From Ruminiclostridium sp. (GTDB lineage Bacteria > Bacillota > Clostridia > Oscillospirales > Ruminococcaceae): 64,000 nt of DNA. Of the stretch, positions 15,466 to 24,514 are shown in pieces. Location of the stretch: NCBI GenBank assembly GCA_017472865.1, contig JAFUNV010000050.1:18813-82812 (forward strand), given 5' to 3'. The translations under genes were made by a program, and so were the position numbers. Each line of letters opens with the position of its first letter. Within the stretch, counting starts at the first letter, position 1. A model generated the notes under the pieces. It was not told the DNA's origin and did no database searches. It saw only the letters and a list, made by a program, of their open reading frames with translations.

Positions 15466-16932
15466 ATGAGAAGCTGCGGTATACTTATGCATATAACAAG
15501 CCTGCCGTCTCCTTATGGGATAGGCACCTTCGGAGCAGAGGCTGAAAAATTTGTGGACTGGCTGAAAAGTGCAGGTCAGAAATACTGGCAGGTGCTGCCC
15601 GTAGGACCCACAGGCTACGGCGATTCACCTTACCAGTCCTTTTCCACCTTTGCGGGTAATCCTCTTTTAATCGACCTTGACGAACTGATAAAAGAGGGAC
15701 TTCTCACTAAGGAGAAATGCACGGCGGATTACGGTAATAATCCCTCTGCCGTTGACTATAATAAGGTAACCCCTATAAAAATGAACCTGCTGAGAGAAGC
15801 CTACAAGGGTTTTGATGAGGATGCAGGCTATCTTGCCTTCACACGTGCTGAGGGAGAATGGCTGGAGGATTACGCTCTGTTTATGGCTCTAAAAGGCAAC
15901 AGCAATAATGTTGCGTGGAATAAGTGGAGTGATGGGTTGCGTCTCAGAAAAGCAGAGGCAATTGATGACGCACGTGAACGGCTGAAAAAAGAAACAGGTT
16001 TCTGGAAATTTGTACAGTACATTTTCTACCGCCAGTGGGACAGGCTGAAAACCTATGCCAACAAAAACGGAATAAAGCTCATCGGAGATATCCCGATTTA
16101 TGTATCTCCCGACAGTGCTGATGTGTGGGCAAATCCTTCGCTTTTCCTTATGGATAAGGCGCTGAATCCCAAAGCGGTTGCGGGAGTTCCGCCCGATTAT
16201 TTCTCCGCTACGGGTCAGCTCTGGGGAAATCCGCTTTATGACTGGGCTGCTATGAAGAAGGAAGATTATGCATGGTGGATAAAGCGCATTGAAAAAGCAG
16301 CGAAGCTCTATGACGTTGTAAGAATCGACCATTTCCGTGCTTTTGACACCTACTGGGCTATTCCTTACGGCGAGCCTACTGCCGTAAACGGAAAGTGGGA
16401 ACAGGGTCCGGGCATGGATTTATGGAACGCAGTAAAAGAAAAGCTGGGTAAAGTGAATATAATTGCCGAGGATTTAGGAGATATCTTCGACAGTGTAAAG
16501 GAGCTTCTTAAAGATTCGGGCTTCCCGGGAATGAGGGTTTTACAGTTCGGCTTCAACCCCGAAAGTAACGATAATGACCATCTTATCCACCGCTATCCCG
16601 TAAATTCCGTGTGTTACTCGGGTACTCATGATAATTCTACGGTCATGGGCTGGTACAAGGGCGCTGACGAAAAGAGCAAAGCAATGTGCAGAAGATACCT
16701 GAAGCCCAGACCCTTTGAAAAACTGAATGTGACATTTATCCGCGAGCTGTACAGGAGCAATGCTGGGCTGGTTATTATTCCCATGCAGGACGTTATGGGA
16801 CTTGATGACCGCGCAAGAATGAATGTTCCGTCCACGGTGGGCGGCAACTGGCAGTGGCGCGCAAAGCAGGGACAGATTACCCCGAAGCAGGCGGCAAAGC
16901 TTAAAGATTTTGCAGAAACATATTACAGATAA
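15466..16932 (+). CDS. malQ: 4-alpha-glucanotransferase (amylomaltase, GH77)
   Basis: Transfers alpha-1,4-glucan segments between maltodextrins in the cytoplasm. The start at 15466 follows GAAAGGAAA with good spacing, giving 488 residues, typical of bacterial MalQ; a GTG 18 bases upstream is less likely because it precedes that site. GH77 landmarks are present: SSPYQSFSTFAGNP-like N-terminal block (DSPYQSFSTFAGNP), the nucleophile Asp in VRIDHFRAFDTYW, the acid/base Glu in IIAEDLGDI and the transition-state Asp in SGTHDNSTVMGW. It shares a transcript with the esterase. Confidence 0.96.
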   Translation: MRSCGILMHITSLPSPYGIGTFGAEAEKFVDWLKSAGQKYWQVLPVGPTGYGDSPYQSFSTFAGNPLLIDLDELIKEGLLTKEKCTADYGNNPSAVDYNKVTPIKMNLLREAYKGFDEDAGYLAFTRAEGEWLEDYALFMALKGNSNNVAWNKWSDGLRLRKAEAIDDARERLKKETGFWKFVQYIFYRQWDRLKTYANKNGIKLIGDIPIYVSPDSADVWANPSLFLMDKALNPKAVAGVPPDYFSATGQLWGNPLYDWAAMKKEDYAWWIKRIEKAAKLYDVVRIDHFRAFDTYWAIPYGEPTAVNGKWEQGPGMDLWNAVKEKLGKVNIIAEDLGDIFDSVKELLKDSGFPGMRVLQFGFNPESNDNDHLIHRYPVNSVCYSGTHDNSTVMGWYKGADEKSKAMCRRYLKPRPFEKLNVTFIRELYRSNAGLVIIPMQDVMGLDDRARMNVPSTVGGNWQWRAKQGQITPKQAAKLKDFAETYYR

Positions 16933-16935
16933 GAA

Positions 16936-16960
16936 AAAGCACCCCTCGGGGTGCTTTTTT
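16936..16960. terminator. Bidirectional terminator between malQ and the DUF1624 gene
   Basis: GCACCCC and GGGGTGC form a 7-bp stem with A and T tracts on either side (AAAAA before, TTTTTTT after). It serves both convergent genes. Confidence 0.9.
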
Positions 16961-17721
16961 TAAATAAACATTGTCTCTTTTCCCATTATCTTGAAAATAA
17001 GCTCAAGTATTGCCACCATAACAGGTTGATGGAGGATATAGATTAACAGTGCGTGTCTGCCGATAAACGCAAGACCTGAAAACCGCACCATGTACATTCC
17101 CTTTGCCGCCCGCCCCGATTTAAACAGGACGCCAAGGGAAGAGCCTGCCAGAAACAGCAGGAAATTAGGCAGAAGCGGAAAATAATCCATGCTTGAAAAA
17201 CCTGCAGGCGGGAATCCCAGCGGAAATAGCAGTCTTGCACTGTAAAGCGCATCGGGCATATCAATTGTAAACAGCCACGTAAATCCCATGTAGCCGTGGC
17301 GGATATTGATTGTGATAAAATACAGAAGTCCGAAAATTATCAGACCCAGCACCCATGGAATACGGCTGACATATTTTCCGATAAAGCCGTAAATCATCAT
17401 GGAAATACCTAAAAGGTGCAGTACGCCGAAATAGATAGGCGCGTAGGGAGTTATAAAAGCAGTGGCGAAAGTGAAACCCATACCTACAAAAAAGCAAAGC
17501 ACACCGCGCCTGAAGCAGTTCTTTGAGTAATTTGCGGCAATACCCGAAACCAAGATAAACGTCCCCGCTATAAGCGGCTGCCACCAGTCCATTACCGTAT
17601 CTATAAGCTTGCCGAAATCAATTCCGTAGAAATATACCAAATCAAAATAAAGATGGTATATTACCATGGAAATAACCGCAAGACCGCGTGTTTCATCTAC
17701 AATTCCTGCTCTTTTGCCCAT
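16960..17721 (-). CDS. DUF1624 / HGSNAT-like membrane acyltransferase
   Basis: The 253-residue protein has about seven hydrophobic helices. The N-terminus (DETRGLAVISMVIYHLYFDL) has the conserved RG-x2-xxxMV-xxH pattern of the heparan-alpha-glucosaminide N-acetyltransferase catalytic family, in which the His near residue 22 is the proposed acetyl carrier. The helix near the C-terminus ends FIGRHALLIYILHQPV, also typical. Bacterial members probably acetylate a sugar at the membrane using acetyl-CoA; the substrate is unknown. AAGGAG precedes the ATG. Monocistronic and convergent with malQ. Confidence 0.8.
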   Translation of the reverse strand: MGKRAGIVDETRGLAVISMVIYHLYFDLVYFYGIDFGKLIDTVMDWWQPLIAGTFILVSGIAANYSKNCFRRGVLCFFVGMGFTFATAFITPYAPIYFGVLHLLGISMMIYGFIGKYVSRIPWVLGLIIFGLLYFITINIRHGYMGFTWLFTIDMPDALYSARLLFPLGFPPAGFSSMDYFPLLPNFLLFLAGSSLGVLFKSGRAAKGMYMVRFSGLAFIGRHALLIYILHQPVMVAILELIFKIMGKETMFI

Positions 17722-17772
17722 TTTGCGCTCCTTAGTATTTTTTCTTTATTCTACCATAAAATCAGAGCAATT

Positions 17773-20139
17773 TCAAGGCTTTATCCTTTCTTCATCAAAA
17801 ACAATCCTCTTTTCCGTTCTGCCTCTCAGTATTTCCTCGGAAATGGGGTTTTCCAGCAGCCGCACCATATTCCTGTAAAGATTACGCGCACCCAGCTTTT
17901 CACTGTACCCCGTCCTTGCGATATAATCCACCGCCTCGTCGGTTATTTCCAGCTCATACCCCGCTTCCTTTACCCTGTCGGAAAGCTCCTTAATCATTCC
18001 GCGGCATATACGGCGGATATTTTCTTCCGAAAGCGGCGAAAAGATTATTGTTTCATCAATGCGGTTGAGAAATTCGGGGCGGAAAACCTGCTCCAAAGCC
18101 TTTTTCTGTGGTGACGCCTGCCTGTCTGAGCCTCCGCCGAAGCCTAAAGATGCGGATTTTACACTGTCAGCTCCCGCGTTGGTAGTCATTATTATTACGC
18201 AGTTCTTCATACTCACCCGCCGCCCGTCAGCAGAGGTTATGTGACCGTCGTCCAGCACCTGCAGAAGCAGATTAAGCACATCGGGGTGGGCTTTTTCTAT
18301 CTCGTCGAACAGCACCACGCTGTACGGCTTTTTCTTTACCGCTTCAATAAGTCTGCCGCCGTCCTCATACCCCACATAGCCCGCAGGCGCACCGATAAGT
18401 GCGGAAACGCTGTGCTTTTCCATATATTCCGACATATCAAAGCGGATAAGCGCGCTCCTGTCCCCGAAAAGCGCTTCGGTCAGGGCTTTTGACAGCTCCG
18501 TTTTACCTACCCCCGTGGGGCCTGCAAAAAGAAAAGTACCAATAGGGCGGTTCTTTCTGCCTATGCCCGACCTGCCACGGCGGATTGCCGCCGCTACCGC
18601 TTCTACTGCCTTATCCTGTCCGATGACCTGCTTTTTAAGCTCCTCCTCTATACCAAGAATCGTTTCACGCTCGTCAGCAGTAAGCTTCGACAGGGGCAAT
18701 CGGCTGTGACTGCCTGCCATAAGAGCGATATCCTCTGCGGTTACTGTTTTTTCACCGCCGCTTTCTACTGTTTTCAGCACCTCCGCCCTTGCTTCAAGCC
18801 CCTTTTCCTCGGCGCGTATTCTTGCAGCTTCCTCAAAATCCTGACGAAGCACGGCCGCTTCCTTCCTGTCAGACAGTGCACGAAGCCGCCTGTTCACGTC
18901 GGACAAGTCGGGTATGCTTTCATACTCCCTTATCCGCACCGCCGCGCAGGCTCTGTCCATTAAATCTATTGCCTTATCGGGGAGCTGCCGCCCCTCCATA
19001 TATCTGACGGACAGCCGCACCGCCGCCTTTATCGCCTCGTCGCTTATTTTAACCTTATGGTAGTTTTCGTATTTTTCGCGGACGCCCTTTAAGATTTCCT
19101 CCGCCGCCTCTTCCTCAGGCTCTTCGATTGTGACAGGCTGAAACCGACGTTCAAGTGCACCGTCCTTTTCGATATAGCGGCGGTATTCCTCGGTGGTAGT
19201 GGCACCGATAACCTGAATTTCACCCCTTGACAGGGCAGGTTTTAAGATGTTAGCCGCGTCTATTGCGCCCTCTGCCGCACCTGCACCCACAAGTCCGTGG
19301 ATTTCATCTATAAATAGTATGATATTCCCTGCCTCGCTTACTTCAAGTATCACGCTTTTAAGTCTTTCCTCAAAATCACCGCGGTATTTAGCTCCCGCAA
19401 TCATGGACGGTATATCCAGACAGTATATCCGATGATTTTTTAATGCTTCGGGCACCTCGCCCTCTGCAATTCTCAGGGCTACACCCTCCGCCACTGCCGT
19501 TTTACCTACTCCGCTTTCTCCTATGAAGCATGGGTTGTTCTTTCTGCGTCGGAGCAGTATCTGCACCGCCTCGGCTATTTCATTATCGCGGCAGAAAACA
19601 GGGTCAAGCCGTCCTGCGGCGGCGTCTGCGGTTATATCACGGGCATATTTTTTCAAGGCATTAAGCTTTTTGTCGTTCTTGTCAAGTCTCGGCGGGTCAA
19701 ACTTTTTAACTCCGCCCATGCAATCATGCCGCAGCTTTTCTGTATTCACTCCCGACTCCTTCAGAAACAGCATACCGTAACAACCCTCGTCCTCGATAAT
19801 TGCGCTCAGAATATACTCCGTCCCTGTAAGACTGCGGCTGTCGGCACGGGCTTTTTCCAATGCGCTTTCAAGTATACGCTTGCTTCGGGGAGTAAAATCG
19901 CGTACCGTAAGTCTTGTAGCTACGCCTTTACCCACTACCAGCCTTATTTTCTCCAGTATATCGCCGTCATTAACCCCCTGACGGCTTAAAAGCAGGTGGG
20001 CGGTACTGCTTTTCTCCGCCGCAAGTCCGTAGAGGATATGCTCGCTGCCCACATAGGTATGACCTAAGGACATTGCCGCTTCCAGCGCCTTTGTCAGCGC
20101 CAGGTTAGATTTTTCCGTAAAGCCTTTGAATTCTGTCAT
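17773..20139 (-). CDS. clpC: ClpC-type AAA+ unfoldase
   Basis: Hsp100 ATPase of 788 residues that feeds proteins to ClpP. The N-domain (about residues 1-145) carries two Clp_N repeats. NBD1 has Walker A GESGVGKT and Walker B FIDEIHGLVGAG. The short middle region includes a UVR-like motif (RQDFEEAARIRAEEKGLE), which marks ClpC rather than ClpA or ClpB. NBD2 has Walker A GPTGVGKTELSK and Walker B VVLFDEIEKAHPD. The ClpP-contact IGF-type loop would be expected near the C-terminal third (ASLGFGGGSD). The usual ctsR-mcsA-mcsB neighbours are absent here; it appears to be transcribed alone. Confidence 0.92.
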   Translation of the reverse strand: MTEFKGFTEKSNLALTKALEAAMSLGHTYVGSEHILYGLAAEKSSTAHLLLSRQGVNDGDILEKIRLVVGKGVATRLTVRDFTPRSKRILESALEKARADSRSLTGTEYILSAIIEDEGCYGMLFLKESGVNTEKLRHDCMGGVKKFDPPRLDKNDKKLNALKKYARDITADAAAGRLDPVFCRDNEIAEAVQILLRRRKNNPCFIGESGVGKTAVAEGVALRIAEGEVPEALKNHRIYCLDIPSMIAGAKYRGDFEERLKSVILEVSEAGNIILFIDEIHGLVGAGAAEGAIDAANILKPALSRGEIQVIGATTTEEYRRYIEKDGALERRFQPVTIEEPEEEAAEEILKGVREKYENYHKVKISDEAIKAAVRLSVRYMEGRQLPDKAIDLMDRACAAVRIREYESIPDLSDVNRRLRALSDRKEAAVLRQDFEEAARIRAEEKGLEARAEVLKTVESGGEKTVTAEDIALMAGSHSRLPLSKLTADERETILGIEEELKKQVIGQDKAVEAVAAAIRRGRSGIGRKNRPIGTFLFAGPTGVGKTELSKALTEALFGDRSALIRFDMSEYMEKHSVSALIGAPAGYVGYEDGGRLIEAVKKKPYSVVLFDEIEKAHPDVLNLLLQVLDDGHITSADGRRVSMKNCVIIMTTNAGADSVKSASLGFGGGSDRQASPQKKALEQVFRPEFLNRIDETIIFSPLSEENIRRICRGMIKELSDRVKEAGYELEITDEAVDYIARTGYSEKLGARNLYRNMVRLLENPISEEILRGRTEKRIVFDEERIKP

Positions 20140-20223
20140 GGTGACCCTCCGTTATTTAAAGAATAATTAATAATGTCATTGAAAAATAAGTAACCTTTTT
20201 CTGCCTCCGTCATATATTATATT

Positions 20224-20237
20224 ATGAAACGTTTCAT
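20224..20237. promoter_or_regulatory. Perfect palindrome upstream of the Cys-rich peptide gene
   Basis: ATGAAACGTTTCAT is a perfect 14-bp palindrome 27 bases before the start codon at 20264. It resembles a LacI-type operator with two bases fewer than a CcpA site, and overlaps CATAAATA, which could be part of a sporulation-sigma -10. Its role is open. Confidence 0.4.
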
Positions 20238-20263
20238 AAATATTTAATCAGGAGGTACCAATT

Positions 20264-20419
20264 ATGTTTGGTAACAATAGCTGTATCTGGATCATCGTAC
20301 TCATTCTCTTATTCTGCTGCTGCGGTAACGGCTGTGGCAATAACTGGGGAAGCAACGCAAACGACGGCTGTGGCTGTGGCTGCGGCAACAACGGTTGCGG
20401 TAACAACGGCTGCTGCTGA
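20264..20419 (+). CDS. Small Cys/Gly/Asn-rich membrane peptide
   Basis: The product has 51 residues. It starts at an ATG preceded by a perfect GGAGG with good spacing. A short hydrophobic segment (IWIIVLILLF, about residues 8-17) is followed by CCCGNGCGN and a tail of CGCGCGNNGCGNNGCC-type repeats with 13 or so cysteines. Peptides of this make-up are recurrent in gut Firmicutes under the label high-cysteine chorion-class protein, and they resemble YjcZ-like small sporulation proteins. Function is unknown; a metal-binding or cross-linked surface or spore role is a guess. It is divergent from clpC. Confidence 0.7.
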   Translation: MFGNNSCIWIIVLILLFCCCGNGCGNNWGSNANDGCGCGCGNNGCGNNGCC

Positions 20420-20433
20420 GGCGAACCGCCTCA
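20417..20433 (+). terminator. Hairpin overlapping the stop codon of the Cys-rich gene
   Basis: TGAGGCG and CGCCTCA pair around AAC. The stem includes the TGA stop. There is no adjacent T tract, so it may act in mRNA stability rather than termination. Confidence 0.4.
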
Positions 20434-20503
20434 GGTAGTTCCCGCCTCTTCTGACTTTGATTTCTTCATAAGCTGATTAACGGCGGGGACGGTGACACAA
20501 AAC

Positions 20504-20523
20504 GGGGCGGGAATACCCGCCCC
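20504..20523 (+). terminator. Possible terminator downstream of the Cys-rich gene
   Basis: GGGGCGGG and CCCGCCCC form an 8-bp stem with an AATA loop, followed by ACTCTCTT. The T tract is weak. Nothing else is visible between 20434 and 20579. Confidence 0.45.
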
Positions 20524-20571
20524 ACTCTCTTAAAACCGCGGTATTAGGTGAAAATCCTGTTTTTGCGGAAT

Positions 20572-20615
20572 AAAAAGACGAACAGCGACAGTCCTCAATG
20601 GGGCTGCCGCCGTTC
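20572..20615 (-). terminator. Terminator of the mscS gene
   Basis: On the minus strand GAACGGCGGCAG pairs with CTGTCGCTGTTC (two G-U pairs) around a 12-base loop, followed by GTCTTTTTATT. Confidence 0.7.
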
Positions 20616-20646
20616 CTGTATATATCTTTTGTTCTACTTTTTAGCT

Positions 20647-21543
20647 TTACTTGTTTTTAATAAATACGTCCAGCTGGTTAAAGGGTACGTCGATATTGTC
20701 CTTAACGAACTGTCTGCGGATTGCTTCGAGAGAATCGAAATAAATTGTCCAGTAATCAGAAGCCTTGCCCCAGAGACGAACAGTGATACCGAGGCTGCTT
20801 GCGTCCTGACTTACAAGACGGATAAAGGGAGCCTTGTCACCGTCACGCATAATCATTGCGTTGCCCTCGATTGCCTTGTTGATGGAAGCGATAGCGCGGT
20901 CAAGGTCCTCAGCGTAGGAAATACTGATAAGGTGGTCAACACGGCGTGTCTCAGCGTCAGAGAAGTTGAGAACAACAGAGTTTGCTGCTGTGCCGTTGGG
21001 GATAAATACGATCTTGTTGTCAACGGTCATGAGCTTTGTGTAGAGGATAGAAATTGCTTCAACTGTACCCTCTTCGCCGCCGCACTTGACGTAGCTGCCT
21101 ACCTTGAAGGGCTTTTCAATAAGAATAAGGAAACCGCCTGCAAGATTGGAAAGGCTGTTCTGGAGCGCAAGACCTACGGCAACGCCCGCTGTTGCCACAA
21201 CAGCAACGATAGAATCCATGGGAACTCCCAGAGTTGTGAGCACGATAATAATTACGAATACGTTAAGTACGATTTTTACTGCGGATTTTGCAAAGCTGCT
21301 GATTGTAAGGTCGAGCTTTGACTTATCCATAGCTTTTCCCATAAGCTTCAGTATTAGCTTGGAGACAAGCATACCGATTATCAGAATGATAATTGCAATG
21401 ATAATTGTGGGGAGCTTGCCCACAAAGCTGTTCCAGATACCGCTTACCATATCGCTCATGTGGTTAACACTTTCGGTAGCAGCTTCAACGCTTGCTTCAA
21501 CCGTTTCTTCCAGAGTTTCAACAGCAAGAAGATTAATATTCAT
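20647..21543 (-). CDS. mscS: Small-conductance mechanosensitive channel MscS
   Basis: Integral membrane channel of 298 residues that releases solutes on hypo-osmotic shock. An acidic N-terminal stretch (about residues 8-30) precedes three helices (about 45-70, 88-112 and 115-140). The pore helix has the Gly/Ala packing pattern VAVVATAGVAVGLALQNSLSNLAGG. The beta domain motif IEKPFKVGSYVKCGGEEGTVE and the C-terminal alpha/beta domain follow. The length matches E. coli MscS. GAAAGGAATC precedes the start. It lies downstream of gdhA but with a long hairpin between, so it may be a separate transcript. Confidence 0.93.
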   Translation of the reverse strand: MNINLLAVETLEETVEASVEAATESVNHMSDMVSGIWNSFVGKLPTIIIAIIILIIGMLVSKLILKLMGKAMDKSKLDLTISSFAKSAVKIVLNVFVIIIVLTTLGVPMDSIVAVVATAGVAVGLALQNSLSNLAGGFLILIEKPFKVGSYVKCGGEEGTVEAISILYTKLMTVDNKIVFIPNGTAANSVVLNFSDAETRRVDHLISISYAEDLDRAIASINKAIEGNAMIMRDGDKAPFIRLVSQDASSLGITVRLWGKASDYWTIYFDSLEAIRRQFVKDNIDVPFNQLDVFIKNK

Positions 21544-21570
21544 GATATGATTCCTTTCATTAAACGAAAC

Positions 21571-21642
21571 AGCGGAGGGTACACAACCCTGAGGGTCGGG
21601 ATTTCCCGCCCTGTGGATTATGTATTCCGCTCCGCTTTTGTT
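21571..21642 (-). terminator. Long hairpin after gdhA
   Basis: On the minus strand AGCGGAG pairs with CTCCGCT across a branched interior with GGGCGGGAAATCCC and CAGGGTTGTGTACCCTC parts, followed by GTTTCGTTT. Probably the gdhA terminator. Confidence 0.5.
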
Positions 21643-21665
21643 CTTATGTATTTATTTCTGAGAGA

Positions 21666-23018
21666 TTATACGCAACCCTGAGCCTTCATTGCTTCAGCAA
21701 CCTTTAAGAAACCTGCAATGTTTGCACCTGCAACGAGGTCATCGCCGAGACCGTAGGTCTTGGCAGCATTTACAGAAGCTTCAAAGATGTTCTTCATGAT
21801 GCCCTTGAGCTTTTCATCAACTTCTTCAGCTGTCCAGCTGTATCTCATGGAGTTCTGGGACATTTCGAGACCGGAAACGGCTACACCGCCTGCGTTAACA
21901 GCCTTGGAAGGAGCAACGATAACGTTCTTGGACTTGAGGAATGCGATAGCTTCGTTTGTTGTAGGCATGTTGGAAACTTCTACGTAGTACTTTACGCCGT
22001 TAGCAACAATCTTTTCTGCTTCAGCCATGCCGATTTCGTTCTGTGTAGCGCAGGGCATGATGATATCAGCCTTAACGCCCCAGGGCTTTTCACCTGCGTG
22101 GAATTCAGCGCCGAACTTATCAGCATAATCCTGTGCTCTGTTGCGGCAAGAAGCACGCATTTCAAGCATATATGCAATCTTTTCAGGAGTATTGATACCG
22201 TCCTTGTCGTATACATAGCCGTCAGGACCGGAAAGTGTAACAACCTTACCGCCGAGCTCTGTAACCTTGAGTGCAACACCCCATGCTACGTTACCGAAAC
22301 CGGAGATAGCAACTGTCTTGCCCTTGATATCATCGCTGAAGTGCTTTAACATTTCTACTGTGTAGTAAACTGCGCCGTAGCCTGTTGCTTCGGGACGGAT
22401 AAGAGAGCCGCCGTACTGGATGCCCTTACCTGTAAGTACGCCTGTGAACTCGTTTCTGAGTCTCTTGTACTGACCGAACATGTAGCCGATTTCACGTGCG
22501 CCTACACCGATGTCACCTGCGGGAACGTCGAGGTCGGGACCGATGTGTCTGGAAAGCTCTGTCATGAAGCTCTGGCAGAAACGCATAACTTCAGCGTCGG
22601 ACTTGCCCTGAGGGTCGAAGTCGGAACCGCCCTTGCCGCCGCCCATAGGGAGAGAGGTGAGGGAGTTCTTGAAAATCTGTTCAAAGCCTAAGAACTTGAT
22701 AATACCGAGGTATACGTTGGGAGCGAATCTTAAACCGCCCTTGTAAGGTCCGATAGCGGAGTTGAACTGAACACGGAAGCCACGGTTAACCTGTGTCTTA
22801 CCGTTGTCGTCTACCCAGGGTACACGGAACATAATCTGTCTTTCGGGTTCAACGATTCTTTCGAGAACGCCTGCTTCAACAAGGTCGGGGCGCTGTTCTA
22901 CAACAGGCTCGATGCTTTCGAGAACTTCTGTAACGGTCTGAATGAATTCAGGCTCGCCTGCATTTCTTTTCTTTACTCTTTCGAGTAAGTCGTTAAGGTA
23001 CTGGTTCTTGATTGCCAT
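21666..23018 (-). CDS. gdhA: NADP-type glutamate dehydrogenase
   Basis: Hexameric enzyme that makes glutamate from 2-oxoglutarate and ammonia. The 450 residues match the long bacterial small-subunit class. The catalytic Lys region PMGGGKGGSDFDPQGKSDAE (about residues 110-130), the active Asp loop in VPAGDIGVGAREIGYMFGQY and the Rossmann motif SGFGNVAWG are all present. NADP preference is inferred from similarity to family I enzymes. It has its own promoter and a leader with an inverted repeat. Confidence 0.97.
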   Translation of the reverse strand: MAIKNQYLNDLLERVKKRNAGEPEFIQTVTEVLESIEPVVEQRPDLVEAGVLERIVEPERQIMFRVPWVDDNGKTQVNRGFRVQFNSAIGPYKGGLRFAPNVYLGIIKFLGFEQIFKNSLTSLPMGGGKGGSDFDPQGKSDAEVMRFCQSFMTELSRHIGPDLDVPAGDIGVGAREIGYMFGQYKRLRNEFTGVLTGKGIQYGGSLIRPEATGYGAVYYTVEMLKHFSDDIKGKTVAISGFGNVAWGVALKVTELGGKVVTLSGPDGYVYDKDGINTPEKIAYMLEMRASCRNRAQDYADKFGAEFHAGEKPWGVKADIIMPCATQNEIGMAEAEKIVANGVKYYVEVSNMPTTNEAIAFLKSKNVIVAPSKAVNAGGVAVSGLEMSQNSMRYSWTAEEVDEKLKGIMKNIFEASVNAAKTYGLGDDLVAGANIAGFLKVAEAMKAQGCV

Positions 23019-23052
23019 TGGAACTTTCCTCCTGAAAATAGAAATTTTGGGG

Positions 23053-23078
23053 TTTACAGCACATTTTCACGCTGTAAA
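23053..23078. promoter_or_regulatory. Inverted repeat in the gdhA leader
   Basis: TTTACAGC and GCTGTAAA, 8-bp arms around a 10-base centre, lie between the gdhA -10 box and its ribosome binding site. It may be an operator or an RNA hairpin. Confidence 0.5.
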
Positions 23079-23094
23079 TCAACTGACAATAGTA

Positions 23095-23123
23095 ATAATA
23101 GCACATTTTGTCATATTTTGCAA
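23095..23123 (-). promoter_or_regulatory. Sigma-A promoter of gdhA
   Basis: On the minus strand TTGCAA (23118-23123) and TATTAT (23095-23100), 17 bases apart. Confidence 0.7.
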
Positions 23124-23258
23124 TATGTTTGATGAAAAAATTTCAAAAAAATTTAAAAATATGCATTTCCTCATTGCACAAACCGTTAAATTTGCAGATT
23201 TTTTAACAAGATATTTCAATTTTGAAGAAAAACAGATAATGCAAAGATTAAGATGATA

Positions 23259-24482
23259 TCACTGTCCTGCCGCATAGGCGGTAGAAAAGGCTATCTGTAA
23301 ATTAAATCCGCCCGTGAAGCCTGTCACGTCGATAATCTCGCCTGCAAAATAAAGTCCGCCCACGATTTTTGATTCCATGGTTTTAGGATTAATCTCCTTG
23401 ACGGAAACTCCGCCGTCAGTGATTATTGCCTCGGAAATAGGACGGTAAGAGGTGACCTCAAGCGAAAATCCCTTTACCGCACGGATAAGCGCCATGCGTT
23501 CCTCACGTGTAACGGAATTACACTGCTTTTCGGGGTTAATACCGCATTTTTTCAGCAGGGGCAGAATGATTTTTTCAGGCAGGAGCTTTCTCAGAGCGTT
23601 GTCAAGCTGCATATTCTTTCTTTCGAGAAAATCACGCTGAACGCGGCTGTCAAGCTGTTCTTCCGAAAGAGCAGGCTTCAAATCTATAAAAAGGCTGTAC
23701 TTTCCACGGGAAATATCGCCCATGTGTGAGCTTGCGCTGAGCACCAACGGTCCTGAAACGCCGAAATGAGTAAACAGTATTTCTCCCATTTCCTTGAAAA
23801 TAACCTTCCCTTTTTCGTTATCACGAACCGAAAGTGTTGAATTTTTAAGGCTGAGCCCCATCATTTCAGCGCAGTTTTCTTCCGTTTCCAGCGGTACAAG
23901 AGAGGGCTTCAGCGGTGTTACAGTATGACCAAGTCGCTCTGCCATCTTGTAGCCGTCGCCTGTGGAGCCTGTGACGGGGTAGGACATTCCGCCTGTGGCA
24001 AGAATAACTTTAGGCGCGGAGAAATGCCCCTTGTCGGTCTTTACGCCTGTCACAAATCCGTCCCCGACCGTTATATCAAGAGCACGGGTGCGGATTATCA
24101 CAACACCCTCCCTTTTCATTTTGAAAAACAGCGCGTCCACAATGTCATAGGCCTTATCAGATACGGGAAAAACACGGTTGCCGCGCTCGGTTTTCAATGG
24201 CACGCCCTCGTTTTCAAAAAACGCCATTACGTCCGAGGGGTCGTGCATAGACAAAGCACTGTACATGAAGCGAGGGTTGCGGGGGATATTTTTCATGATT
24301 TCGTCGGCAGTGCAGTTATTTGTAAGGTTACACCTGCCCTTGCCCGTTATGGCAAGCTTTCTGCCCACCTTTTCGTTAGGTTCAATTATGGCTGTTTTAT
24401 AGCCGTTCGTGGCGCTTGTTACTGCGGCATACATTCCCGCCGCACCTGCGCCGATTACTATACAATCAAAATTCTTTTCCAT
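23259..24482 (-). CDS. HI0933-like NAD(P)/FAD-dependent oxidoreductase
   Basis: A flavoprotein of 407 residues starting at 24482, where AAGGAAG precedes the ATG and the dinucleotide-binding motif VIGAGAAGMYAA begins a few residues in. Other family marks are EKVGRKLAITGKGRCNLTN (about residues 35-53), ATGGMSYPVTGSTGDGY and the C-terminal YFAGEIIDVTGFTGGFNLQIAFSTAYAAG. Homologues are called YhiN, BaiN or aminoacetone-oxidase-family proteins. The physiological substrate is unsettled; a bile-acid reductase role has been shown for one member only. Divergent from the RpiR regulator. Confidence 0.9.
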   Translation of the reverse strand: MEKNFDCIVIGAGAAGMYAAVTSATNGYKTAIIEPNEKVGRKLAITGKGRCNLTNNCTADEIMKNIPRNPRFMYSALSMHDPSDVMAFFENEGVPLKTERGNRVFPVSDKAYDIVDALFFKMKREGVVIIRTRALDITVGDGFVTGVKTDKGHFSAPKVILATGGMSYPVTGSTGDGYKMAERLGHTVTPLKPSLVPLETEENCAEMMGLSLKNSTLSVRDNEKGKVIFKEMGEILFTHFGVSGPLVLSASSHMGDISRGKYSLFIDLKPALSEEQLDSRVQRDFLERKNMQLDNALRKLLPEKIILPLLKKCGINPEKQCNSVTREERMALIRAVKGFSLEVTSYRPISEAIITDGGVSVKEINPKTMESKIVGGLYFAGEIIDVTGFTGGFNLQIAFSTAYAAGQ

Positions 24483-24514
24483 TTGTACTTCCTTTTCATA
24501 TAAGGTATGTTTAA

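Noticed and set aside
20224-20237. A CcpA catabolite-repression site
   Set aside because: The palindrome is two bases shorter than the CcpA consensus spacing, so another regulator is more likely.
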